Shown: positions 1 to 6,360 of the stretch, piece by piece | Position numbering within the stretch: position 1 is the stretch's first letter | Layout: each line of letters starts with the position of its first letter | From: Eudoraea sp. | Lineage (GTDB): Bacteria; Bacteroidota; Bacteroidia; Flavobacteriales; Flavobacteriaceae | Length of the DNA: 7,970 nucleotides | NCBI GenBank assembly: GCA_013042925.1 | Contig: JABDPH010000341.1 | Coordinates: 1-7,970, forward strand | Direction: 5' to 3' | The notes under the pieces: model-generated | What the model was told of the DNA's origin: nothing | Database searches by the model: none | The model's input: only the letters and a program-made list of their open reading frames with translations | Made by a program: the position numbers and the translations under genes

Positions 1-233
1 TAACTATACTCATGATGATGTCTTTTAGTGTTATACTTTTTTAACTGTTTAATACAAGACAAATCATATACCAAGCTTAATTAACTGCCTTTTTGACTCA
101 TTATTAGGTTCTTTTAGTGCCATTATGGCGTATTTACTCGCTTTTGAAGTGTATTTTGAATACGGAAAGTTTTATTGAAATGTAAAGATTAAAACAAAAC
201 AGTAGGAATTTACCGGAATGGCAATGCCTAAAT
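1..233. other. gene-free AT-rich stretch at window edge
   Basis: No reading frame of useful length or recognisable product lies here on either strand. The stretch follows the stop codon of the minus-strand TerB-like gene. A minus-strand ATG at 11-13 could be the first codon of a gene running out of the window, but only four codons are visible, so it is not called. A 10-base direct repeat, TCTTTTAGTG, occurs at 21-30 and 110-119. A small inverted repeat, GTATT/AATAC, lies at 151-163. Neither can be given a function. No strong terminator hairpin for the TerB-like gene was found. Confidence 0.5.
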
Positions 234-635
234 TTAGTTGTAATGGGCCTTAAAAATATTAATAAGTACATCCGGGGGAACTATCTTATCGGGATAATCG
301 TGCATAACAGTAAGAACCTGCTCAATGGCAGACGGAGGTAAACCCATGCCCAGTCCAATATTGTGTAGTTTGCCAATTTCAATTTGATGTTGTTCCTGAT
401 CTACATTCATCAAGAGCACAAGTCTATGGAATTGCAGAATGCGATCTGCCTGAGTTTTCGGGATGACTATTTTTATCTGTTTCTTGAGGAGAGAATCAAA
501 TATTTCCTTATCGATACCCAAAATAACAGCAACACCAAACAGAAAATTATATTCCGAATCTTTTAAAGCGTGATCGGCTTTTGCAAAGGCAATCATTTCG
601 GATAATATGCTAAGTTTTTCTTTATAAGTACTCAT
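234..635 (-). CDS. TerB-like small cytoplasmic helical protein
   Basis: This encodes a 133-residue soluble protein with no signal peptide or membrane segment. It resembles the TerB/TerB-like (tellurite resistance B) all-helical fold. Two halves each carry an acidic pair with identical spacing: D21 and E28 in the first, after the helix around residues 8-20, and D79 and E86 in the second, after the helix around residues 66-77. This matches the metal-binding pattern known for TerB, although the usual D-G is D-H in the first half. The open frame extends upstream to 875, but that part runs antisense to the DUF1456 gene and looks unlike protein, so the ATG at 633-635 is chosen. A purine-rich stretch and AGGATA precede this ATG. 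The gene is divergent from the DUF1456 gene, and no other ter gene is present. A role in tellurite resistance should therefore not be assumed; function is unknown. Similar short flavobacterial proteins are sometimes mislabelled as excinuclease subunits. Confidence 0.8.
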   Translation of the reverse strand: MSTYKEKLSILSEMIAFAKADHALKDSEYNFLFGVAVILGIDKEIFDSLLKKQIKIVIPKTQADRILQFHRLVLLMNVDQEQHQIEIGKLHNIGLGMGLPPSAIEQVLTVMHDYPDKIVPPDVLINIFKAHYN

Positions 636-774
636 TATCCTATTTGTTAGTCCCTCCCATATTTTAGTCGTATATATAACAGTTAAATGGACAATTTCGT
701 ATAAAAAACTAGCAGATAGATCAAAAACCGGCGATGACTTCTTAATTTGTAATACCTTGCATAAAATGCTTGAT

Positions 775-1125
775 ATGACCAATAATGATATATTAAAAAA
801 ACTCCGCGTTGCATTAATGCTTCGGGATGATGAAATAGTAAAAATTCTTGAATTAGTTGATTTCAGAATTTCCAAGAGCGAAATTAGCGCCTTTTGCCGA
901 AAAGAAGGGCATCCTAAATATAGAGAATGTGGAGATCAGGTATTGCGTAATTTCCTTAATGGCCTTGTTATTCATTTAAGAGGTACAAAAGAAAATCCAA
1001 AAATCCCAAAAGAAGTATTGAGGCAAACCAAAAAGACAGAAAGCACTCCTTCAAAGCAGTATGTGAAACCAAAAAAAAAGTCTGACCTTAGTTATGTAAA
1101 ATATAAGAACAAAAAAAAGTCCTGA
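775..1125 (+). CDS. DUF1456 (YehS-like) family protein, single repeat
   Basis: This is a 116-residue cytoplasmic protein. Residues 3-70 match the DUF1456 domain: N-D-I-L-K-K-L-R-V-A at 3-12, then the conserved E-C-G-D-Q segment at 51-55 and L-R-N-F-L-N-G-L at 57-64. Escherichia coli YehS has two such repeats in about 156 residues. Here there is one, most like the second repeat of YehS, followed by a lysine-rich tail (residues 71-116). As far as I recall, the single-repeat form with a basic tail is normal in flavobacteria, so this is not obviously a truncation. The molecular function is unknown, and nucleic-acid contact through the basic tail is only a guess. The frame opens at TTG 757 and also has ATG 766; ATG 775 is chosen because family members begin just before N-N-D-I. 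The final K-K-K-S-stop codons form the left side of the downstream terminator. Confidence 0.88.
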   Translation: MTNNDILKKLRVALMLRDDEIVKILELVDFRISKSEISAFCRKEGHPKYRECGDQVLRNFLNGLVIHLRGTKENPKIPKEVLRQTKKTESTPSKQYVKPKKKSDLSYVKYKNKKKS

Positions 1126-1142
1126 ATTCCTTCAGGACTTTT
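1115..1142. terminator. bidirectional intrinsic terminator between convergent genes
   Basis: A perfect 9-base-pair stem (1118-1126 with 1131-1139) has a TTCC loop and extends by three A-T pairs to 1115-1142. Eight A residues lie at 1111-1118 and four T residues at 1139-1142. Read on the minus strand, the hairpin is followed by a run of eight T, a strong terminator for the secreted-protein gene ending at 1161. Read on the plus strand, it has a shorter T run and serves the DUF1456 gene. The TGA stop of that gene (1123-1125) lies inside the left arm. Confidence 0.9.
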
Positions 1143-1160
1143 ATGCTTTGTAACACTCTG

Positions 1161-1499
1161 TTAGGCCTTAACGCGCAATGGCATCCTATACATTCTTCCT
1201 TCTACAAATTCATTTAATTCAACTTTTTTGTAGTTGAGTTTACTTTTTACAAATGACTCCAATTCTAAATCATCTGTCTCTACAGTAATGACTACAATTT
1301 CTTCTTCACTATTAACAGTAAACAGAACATTAGCTGTTAATTCCTCAGAATCTTCAACAACTAATTTGTTTGCTTTTAATAGTTCTTGAATTTGTGTTTT
1401 CAGACTTCTTTGTGGATCGGTGTTGTCTGAATCATTTGCAAATAGATTTCCTGAAATAAATAGTGCCGCAGCGACTAAAACTAAACTGAATTTTCTCAT
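1161..1499 (-). CDS. small secreted protein, possible TonB-C-like domain
   Basis: This is a 112-residue protein with a clear Sec signal peptide. It has basic R2-K3, a hydrophobic core at residues 5-16, and probable cleavage after A21 (L-F-A before N-D-S). The residue after the cut is not cysteine, so it is not a lipoprotein and the mature protein of about 91 residues should be periplasmic. The mature part is acidic. A predicted helix lies around residues 32-44. From about residue 56 the pattern is two beta strands (57-63 and 67-73), a helix (78-88) and a final strand (102-110, ending M-P-L-R-V). This order resembles the C-terminal domain of TonB-like proteins, but it is a pattern impression and not a family match. 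No transmembrane anchor or proline-rich linker is present, so it is not a full TonB. It is a stand-alone gene between two terminators. Function is unknown. Confidence 0.8.
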   Translation of the reverse strand: MRKFSLVLVAAALFISGNLFANDSDNTDPQRSLKTQIQELLKANKLVVEDSEELTANVLFTVNSEEEIVVITVETDDLELESFVKSKLNYKKVELNEFVEGRMYRMPLRVKA

Positions 1500-1560
1500 G
1501 ATTGTTTGTTTAATGATTGATGAATTTGTAATAATAGACGCACTTGGTATGAAGATGTTA

Positions 1561-1590
1561 CAAAAATGAATTTTTTTAACAATGTTTCAA
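1561..1590 (-). promoter_or_regulatory. possible promoter for small secreted protein gene
   Basis: On the minus strand, TTG (1588-1590) is followed by 19 bases and CATTTTTG (1561-1568). The latter differs from TAnnTTTG only at its first base. This would give a leader of roughly 55 bases before the ATG at 1499. The match is weaker than for the other promoters in this window. Confidence 0.35.
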
Positions 1591-1632
1591 TAAAGTAAAC
1601 CTTCTAATAACAGGAATTTAAGCAATAAATAA

Positions 1633-1657
1633 AGGGTGATGTCTATAACACCACCCT
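1633..1657 (-). terminator. intrinsic terminator of sucC
   Basis: Arms 1633-1642 and 1648-1657 enclose a five-base loop. In the minus-strand RNA all ten positions pair, one of them as a G-U wobble, and the stem is followed by TTTATTTATT. In the plus-strand RNA the same position is an A-C mismatch, so the structure fits transcription from sucC. It lies about 30 bases beyond the sucC stop codon. Confidence 0.85.
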
Positions 1658-1686
1658 CTATTATAATTGTCTGAAGTAGCTTATTT

Positions 1687-2880
1687 TTAAGCTAAAACTT
1701 CTTTGACTTTATCTGCAGCTTCCTGAAATTGAACAGCTGAATGTACCGCTAATCCGGAATTATCAATGATTTCTTTCGCCAATTCTGCGTTCGTGCCTTG
1801 CAATCGAACAATAATTGGAACATTTATAGCGTCACCCATATTCTTATAAGCATCTACTACCCCCTGTGCTACGCGGTCGCATCTTACAATACCCCCAAAA
1901 ATATTAATTAGAATAGCTTTCACGGCAGAATCCTTTAAAATAATTCGAAATGCTTCTTCGACTCTTTTCGCATCCGCAGTTCCACCCACATCCAAAAAGT
2001 TAGCCGGCTCCCCACCTGCCATTTTGATAAGATCCATTGTAGCCATTGCCAATCCGGCTCCGTTGACCATACACCCCACGTTTCCATCAAGATCCACATA
2101 ATTCAACCCAACAGCACGTGCTTCTACTTCAATTGGGCTTTCTTCACGTAAATCCCTCATTTCAGCATATTGCTTTCTCCTGTATAACGAGTTATCATCT
2201 ATAGAAACTTTGGCATCAACAGCCATTATTAAATTGTCTGAAGTTTTAAGTACCGGATTTATTTCAAACAAATTAGAATCACTTTGATCATATGCCCTGT
2301 AAAGCGCTGTTACAAATTTGGTCATTTCTTTAAAAGCAATACCGGATAAACCAAGATTAAAAGCAATTTTTCTGGATTGGAATGGCAATAACCCCACAGC
2401 CGGATCAATTTCCTCAGTAAATATAAGATGAGGTGTTTTATCCGCTACTTCTTCAATATCCATACCTCCTTCAGTTGAGTACATTATCATGTTTTTCCCA
2501 GTGGCTCTATTCAACAAAACAGACATGTAAAATTCACTGGTCTCACTTTCTCCCGGATAATAGACATCCTCTGCGATCAGCACCTGATGAACTTTTTTAC
2601 CCTCAGCTGAAGTTTGAGGAGTAATCAAATTCATTCCTATAATATTACCTGAAATCTCCTCTACCTCTTTTAAATTTTTAGCCAGCTTTACACCTCCTCC
2701 TTTACCTCTTCCTCCAGCATGAACCTGTGCCTTAATCACAAACCATTCAGTACCGGTCTCTCCCGTAAGTTGTTTTGCAACATCTACAGCTTCTTTAGGA
2801 TTATGGGCTACGAGACCCCTTTGAATTCGAACTCCAAAACTTGCTAAAATTTCTTTTCCCTGATATTCGTGAAGATTCAT
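1687..2880 (-). CDS. sucC: ADP-forming succinate-CoA ligase, beta subunit
   Basis: SucC and SucD together convert succinyl-CoA, ADP and phosphate to succinate, CoA and ATP in the TCA cycle. The beta subunit binds the nucleotide. The 397-residue length is close to the 388 of E. coli. An N-terminal ATP-grasp domain (about 1-245) shows V-I-K-A-Q-V-H-A-G-G-R-G-K at 48-60, and E207-I-N-P and D222 at the expected Mg-nucleotide site. The C-terminal ligase domain has N-G-A-G-L-A-M at 273-279, G-G-E-P-A-N-F-L-D-V-G-G at 289-300 and G-G-I-V-R-C-D at 329-335. The frame extends 16 codons upstream to 2928, but family proteins start M-N-L-H-E-Y-Q, so ATG 2878-2880 is used; the extension also overlaps the promoter. 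No sucD lies next to it, so the alpha subunit must be encoded elsewhere. The gene has its own promoter and terminator. Confidence 0.97.
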   Translation of the reverse strand: MNLHEYQGKEILASFGVRIQRGLVAHNPKEAVDVAKQLTGETGTEWFVIKAQVHAGGRGKGGGVKLAKNLKEVEEISGNIIGMNLITPQTSAEGKKVHQVLIAEDVYYPGESETSEFYMSVLLNRATGKNMIMYSTEGGMDIEEVADKTPHLIFTEEIDPAVGLLPFQSRKIAFNLGLSGIAFKEMTKFVTALYRAYDQSDSNLFEINPVLKTSDNLIMAVDAKVSIDDNSLYRRKQYAEMRDLREESPIEVEARAVGLNYVDLDGNVGCMVNGAGLAMATMDLIKMAGGEPANFLDVGGTADAKRVEEAFRIILKDSAVKAILINIFGGIVRCDRVAQGVVDAYKNMGDAINVPIIVRLQGTNAELAKEIIDNSGLAVHSAVQFQEAADKVKEVLA

Positions 2881-2905
2881 ATTATGATTTATGTGGGTTA
2901 GGGAG

Positions 2906-2937
2906 CAAAAATAGGAAACGGACCGCATTTACCCTAA
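2906..2937 (-). promoter_or_regulatory. sucC promoter, Bacteroidota type
   Basis: On the minus strand, TATTTTTG (2906-2913) is a full match to the TAnnTTTG -7 element. It is preceded at a 20-base spacing by TTAG (2934-2937), one mismatch from TTTG. The -7 element ends 25 bases before the sucC ATG, leaving a short leader of about 20 bases. It lies within the spurious upstream extension of the reading frame, which supports the start at 2880. Confidence 0.6.
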
Positions 2938-3036
2938 TAAAACGACAAATAGGACCTAATCTTTTCAGAGATCAATAAACTATGGAATAGCAGACTTAAT
3001 TACTGTATTGAAATAGGTACTCAATCAGTATTAACA

Positions 3037-3675
3037 TTAAATTTTAAAAGCTTTAAAATCTAATGGATCAAAGTTCTTAAAATGACCATTCAATTCAATA
3101 AGCAATTTAGTTCGATTTACTTCATTGAGAACCTGTATAGTAACCGACAGATGATTCATGATAAATTTCAATCGTTCATTTTCACTGGCCAACTGCAATA
3201 GCTCGTACTCCTGTTCAAATGAAAGGCCCATTTTGTGGGCAAGGGTGTAACTATTAAACATATCTAATTCAACAGGGGCAAATGGCACCTCCATTAATTC
3301 GTATAAGTCTTTAAGTTTAGAATATACCTCTTGTTTTGCGGAAAGTTCACTGTCTTTAATATTATCGATGAATTCTACTTCCCCACCCGCATATAATCTG
3401 TCGTCCATAGTATTATCAAAGGAAATCACCCTGAATATTTGTCTTGCTACACACACTACATCCATAGCTCCACTTTCATAGGTATTCACTACTTCCATTA
3501 GCTGAACCTCGGTACCATAAGCAATACTGTCGTTAATATACACCGGTATACCAAAAGTGATAGCCTCCTTGCGACAATCATTAATAAGTTGTTTATACCT
3601 ATCCTCAAAGATATGGAGAGGTACTTTTTCGCCGGGGAAGAAAACAGATTGCAAAGGAAAAAAGGGTAATTTCAT
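3037..3675 (-). CDS. LON peptidase substrate-binding-domain protein
   Basis: This is a 212-residue cytoplasmic protein built from the N-terminal (LAN) domain of Lon proteases, without the AAA+ ATPase or peptidase parts. The start shows the hallmark L-P-F-F-P-L at 3-8, F-F-P-G-E at 12-16 and P-L-H-I-F-E-x-R-Y at 19-27. Next come beta strands including G-T-E-V-Q-L at 54-59 and M-D-V-V at 71-74. A helical half (about 110-195) contains L-S-F-E-Q-E-Y-E-L-L at 151-160. This matches the free-standing family found widely in bacteria, whose function is not established; substrate or protein binding is the usual inference. The ATG at 3673-3675 is the natural start because the L-P-F-F-P-L motif follows immediately. 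The gene has its own promoter, lies 156 bases upstream of sucC on the same strand and diverges from lysA. No strong terminator separates it from sucC, so some readthrough is possible. Confidence 0.92.
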   Translation of the reverse strand: MKLPFFPLQSVFFPGEKVPLHIFEDRYKQLINDCRKEAITFGIPVYINDSIAYGTEVQLMEVVNTYESGAMDVVCVARQIFRVISFDNTMDDRLYAGGEVEFIDNIKDSELSAKQEVYSKLKDLYELMEVPFAPVELDMFNSYTLAHKMGLSFEQEYELLQLASENERLKFIMNHLSVTIQVLNEVNRTKLLIELNGHFKNFDPLDFKAFKI

Positions 3676-3690
3676 AACAAAACTTTTTTC

Positions 3691-3722
3691 TAAAAATACA
3701 AAGGGAGTGCCACAGTCACAAA
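3691..3722 (-). promoter_or_regulatory. promoter of LON-domain gene, Bacteroidota type
   Basis: On the minus strand, TTTG (3719-3722) is followed by exactly 20 bases and TATTTTTA (3691-3698), which matches five of the six fixed positions of TAnnTTTG. The -7 element ends 15 bases before the ATG, so the leader would be only about 10 bases. Confidence 0.6.
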
Positions 3723-3788
3723 TAGCTCATATATTAAAATGTTACATTTATAACTATTTGTTTTATTTATAATAAATCTGTCTTTTAT

Positions 3789-3820
3789 TTTGTGCATTTT
3801 CCTTAAGTATTTTAGATTTG
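3789..3820 (+). promoter_or_regulatory. lysA promoter, Bacteroidota type
   Basis: TTTG (3789-3792), a 20-base spacer and TAGATTTG (3813-3820) form a perfect match to the Bacteroidota housekeeping promoter. The -7 element ends 19 bases before the ATG at 3840, giving a leader of around 12 bases. About 66 bases of very AT-rich sequence separate it from the divergent promoter of the LON-domain gene. Confidence 0.8.
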
Positions 3821-3839
3821 TTTAAAACCAAGGTTGAAA

Positions 3840-5081
3840 ATGAAGTATTCCGATCTCTTAAATATTACCCAAGAATATGGTAATCCCATATATGTTTACG
3901 ATGCTGAAAAGATAATATCTCAGTTCAACAGGCTAACTAATGCCTTTAATACGGTCAAAAAATTAAAACTGAATTATGCGGCAAAAGCGCTTTCTAATCT
4001 CACAATTCTGAGATTGATGAATGAACTTGGCAGTGGTTTAGACACCGTATCAATTCAAGAAGTAAAACTTGGCCTTTTGGCTGGTTTTAAACCTGAATCA
4101 ATCATTTATACACCTAACGGAGTTTCCTTAGAAGAAATTGAAGAAGCAGCAGCTTTAGGAGTGCGAATAAATATTGATAATCTTTCCATCCTGGAGCAAT
4201 TCGGAAGCAAACATCCCGATATACCCGTATGTGTAAGAATAAATCCTCATGTAATGGCAGGAGGCAATTCTAACATATCGGTGGGACATATTGATTCAAA
4301 ATTTGGTGTTAGTATCCATCAAATCCCTCATTTACTAAGAATAGTAGAATTAACCAATATGACAATAAATGGGATTCATATGCACACGGGAAGTGATATC
4401 CTGGATATCGATGTGTTTTTATATGCATCTGAAATTCTATTTGAAACTGCTAAAAATTTTAAAGAGCTTGAGTTTATTGATTTTGGTAGTGGATTTAAAG
4501 TTCCCTATAAGGATGGGGATATAGAGACTAATATTGAGGAACTGGGTGAAAAATTAAGTAAAAGGTTCAATGAATTTTGTGAAGAGTACGGTAAAGAACT
4601 GACTCTGGCATTTGAACCTGGAAAGTTTCTTGTAAGTGAAGCCGGCTATTTTCTTGCAAAAGTCAATGTCGTAAAACAGACTACTTCTACTGTTTTTGCC
4701 AGCGTAGATTCAGGCTTTAACCATTTAATTCGTCCTATGTTATATGGTGCAAATCACCAAATTATTAACATCTCCAATCCGAAAGGAAGGGAACGCTATT
4801 ATTCCGTGGTAGGTTATATCTGTGAAACGGATACTTTTGCGAATAACAGGAGAATTAATGAAATTTCTGAGGGTGATATATTATGCTTCAAAAATGCAGG
4901 AGCATATTGCTTTACTATGGCCAGTAATTATAACTCCAGATACAGGCCCGCTGAAGTACTTTGGTACAAAGATAAACCAATACTTATAAGGGAAAGGGAG
5001 ACTTTTGATGATCTGATTAGGAACCAAATTGATGTCAAAGATTTGTTTGAAGCCAAGAATCAAAAAGCGGCAGTGAAATAA
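3840..5081 (+). CDS. lysA: diaminopimelate decarboxylase
   Basis: LysA is a cytoplasmic PLP enzyme that decarboxylates meso-diaminopimelate to L-lysine, the last step of lysine biosynthesis. The 413-residue protein has the alanine-racemase-like barrel followed by the beta-sandwich of group IV decarboxylases. Visible sites are the PLP lysine K49 in Y-A-A-K-A-L, H182 in H-M-H-T-G-S, the phosphate-binding loop G-S-G-F at 216-219, E-P-G-K at 259-262, C328 in C-E-T-D (the active-site cysteine from the partner subunit) and A-G-A-Y at 353-356 with Y364 nearby. The C328 motif and A-G-A-Y favour LysA over related carboxynorspermidine or arginine decarboxylases. A TTG at 3834 is in frame, but ATG 3840 is preferred. 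The gene has a strong promoter. A secreted thioredoxin-fold gene follows after 63 bases without a visible terminator, so the two may be cotranscribed. Confidence 0.95.
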   Translation: MKYSDLLNITQEYGNPIYVYDAEKIISQFNRLTNAFNTVKKLKLNYAAKALSNLTILRLMNELGSGLDTVSIQEVKLGLLAGFKPESIIYTPNGVSLEEIEEAAALGVRINIDNLSILEQFGSKHPDIPVCVRINPHVMAGGNSNISVGHIDSKFGVSIHQIPHLLRIVELTNMTINGIHMHTGSDILDIDVFLYASEILFETAKNFKELEFIDFGSGFKVPYKDGDIETNIEELGEKLSKRFNEFCEEYGKELTLAFEPGKFLVSEAGYFLAKVNVVKQTTSTVFASVDSGFNHLIRPMLYGANHQIINISNPKGRERYYSVVGYICETDTFANNRRINEISEGDILCFKNAGAYCFTMASNYNSRYRPAEVLWYKDKPILIRERETFDDLIRNQIDVKDLFEAKNQKAAVK

Positions 5082-5144
5082 AGCAGCTGAATTTTCGTTA
5101 GTTTTGGTATAGTAATTGGACTAATATAACTCAAATCGAAACTT

Positions 5145-5678
5145 ATGAAATTTAAATCCCCTACATTTTCTAAGCCCATTCTTGTAGCCATTATTGGTTT
5201 ATTAACCTTTGCATCAAATGCCCAGGAAGTTAATTGGCTTAGCTGGGATGAAGCTACATCCCTGGCGACAACTGACAAAAATCCGAAGAAAATATTTATT
5301 GATGTCTATACCGATTGGTGTGGCTGGTGTAAAAAAATGGATAAGGACACTTTTCAAAATGCCGAAGTGGCAGAATACATGACCAATAACTTTTATATGG
5401 TAAAGTTAGATGGCGAAGGGAAAGAACCTATTGATTTTAAAGGAAAAACCTATAAATATGTTCCATCAGGTAAAAGAGGTTATCACGAACTAGCGGCAGC
5501 ATTGTTGCAAGGTCGATTGAGCTATCCGACAGTAGTATTCATGGATGAGCAACTTAATATGCTATCTCCTGTACCCGGATATCAAAAACCAGATCCTTTT
5601 TTAAATATAGCTCGATACTTTGGAGATAATATCTACCTGGAAAAAGACTGGAAAACTTACAGTGGAAATGTAAAATAA
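5145..5678 (+). CDS. secreted thioredoxin-fold protein with WCGWC motif
   Basis: This is a 177-residue exported thioredoxin-like protein, probably periplasmic. The signal peptide has K2-K4, a hydrophobic stretch at residues 11-22 and likely cleavage after A26 in S-N-A; Q27 follows, so it is not a lipoprotein. The thioredoxin domain spans about 34-160. It contains the redox motif W58-C59-G60-W61-C62-K63 after strand I-F-I-D-V-Y, and the cis-proline loop S-Y-P128-T before strand V-V-F-M-D. An insertion of about 30 residues (90-120) separates the two halves. This arrangement resembles the Thioredoxin_7/DsbD-gamma-like group. Both cysteines are present, so disulfide exchange is plausible, but partner and direction (reductase or isomerase) cannot be read from sequence. 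No clear promoter was found in the 63-base gap after lysA. The gene converges with the next one, with one base between the stops. Confidence 0.87.
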   Translation: MKFKSPTFSKPILVAIIGLLTFASNAQEVNWLSWDEATSLATTDKNPKKIFIDVYTDWCGWCKKMDKDTFQNAEVAEYMTNNFYMVKLDGEGKEPIDFKGKTYKYVPSGKRGYHELAAALLQGRLSYPTVVFMDEQLNMLSPVPGYQKPDPFLNIARYFGDNIYLEKDWKTYSGNVK

Positions 5679-5679
5679 A

Positions 5680-6330
5680 TTACCTGGTTTCCAAATGGAG
5701 GTTTCTGAATGAGCCCGACGAGTTAAAACCTGTCCATATACCTATTTTATCCGATTTTATTTCAGTAAGACGCTCAATTTCCAAAACCGCATTTTCTGAG
5801 TCCTCAACATAGACTTTAACAGTATTCTTTCCAATCTCTATTTTCGCCTTGAACCATTGGTCCGGGTCCGGCGGATTCACTATTTCATTTTCAAATTCAC
5901 CTGTACGCGTTTCCCGAAGTTTTTTCCAGGTATATTCCGGATGATAAATATATTGCACCATATGCGCTTTGCGTATCTTTTCCTTAGCTACGAAATTAAA
6001 GGGTCTGAAATAAACAACTTCATATGTAGAATCATTTTGTATGTTAAAAGCGAATCCTACAAAACTCCTGCCCGGATTGTTTTCCCCAAGCAACTCAATA
6101 CTCACAGTCCCTTTTTTAAAACTTATATCTTTAAGATATGAAAGCCCATCACCAGGAATAGCATTTAACCCTACTGCGCGGGAATCATCAGGCAGCTGAG
6201 ATAACTCCCTGTTAACGGTAATAAATGAATTTGATTTATACTTTTCACCTAAATCAATGGACTTGTTTTGGGAATGAGCTGTAGCAACAATAAGTCCTAG
6301 AACAACTGTTAGGAATGGAAATATTTTCAT
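5680..6330 (-). CDS. secreted concanavalin-A-like (DUF1080-like) protein
   Basis: This is a 216-residue secreted protein. The signal peptide has K2, a hydrophobic core at residues 4-17 and likely cleavage after S20 in A-H-S before Q21; there is no lipobox. The mature chain is rich in beta strands and fits a single jelly-roll of the concanavalin A/laminin G type, as in DUF1080 (3-keto-disaccharide hydrolase-like) proteins. Examples are F-K-K-G-T-V-S-I-E-L at 71-80, F-V-G-F-A-F-N at 90-96, V-V-Y-F-R-P-F at 105-111, W159-F-K-A-K-I-E-I at 159-166, V-K-V-Y-V at 171-175 and the closing K-I-G-I-W-T-G-F at 195-202. In related proteins this fold binds or cleaves carbohydrate, but no catalytic residues can be assigned, so a sugar-binding role is inference. 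The gene has its own promoter and lies downstream of guaB on the same strand. Confidence 0.8.
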   Translation of the reverse strand: MKIFPFLTVVLGLIVATAHSQNKSIDLGEKYKSNSFITVNRELSQLPDDSRAVGLNAIPGDGLSYLKDISFKKGTVSIELLGENNPGRSFVGFAFNIQNDSTYEVVYFRPFNFVAKEKIRKAHMVQYIYHPEYTWKKLRETRTGEFENEIVNPPDPDQWFKAKIEIGKNTVKVYVEDSENAVLEIERLTEIKSDKIGIWTGFNSSGSFRNLHLETR

Positions 6331-6360
6331 TAATAAACGATTAATTGCTTCTGATGTATT

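Noticed and set aside
1..13. Minus-strand ATG that could start a gene leaving the window
   Set aside because: Only four codons are visible, so no coding call can be supported.
21..119. Direct repeat TCTTTTAGTG at 21-30 and 110-119
   Set aside because: Two 10-base copies in AT-rich DNA can arise by chance, and no gene or promoter context supports an operator.
384..566. 60-codon plus-strand frame inside the TerB-like gene
   Set aside because: It is antisense to a supported gene and has no protein-like features.
636..774. Divergent promoters between the TerB-like and DUF1456 genes
   Set aside because: Only one-element near matches such as TTAATTTG at 742-749 were found, with no correctly spaced -33 on either strand.
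636..875. Upstream extension of the TerB-like reading frame by 80 codons
   Set aside because: It runs antisense through the DUF1456 coding sequence, lacks family similarity, and the TerB-like domain begins right after the internal ATG at 635.
3041..3059. A/T-only inverted repeat (8-base arms) at the end of the LON-domain gene
   Set aside because: It lies inside the coding sequence (F-K-A-F-K-I codons), its pairs are all A-T, and no T run follows; it is unlikely to terminate transcription.
5103..5132. Possible promoter for the thioredoxin-fold gene (TTTG then TATAACTC)
   Set aside because: The -7 element matches TAnnTTTG poorly and the spacing is 18 bases; it is no better than chance in AT-rich DNA.
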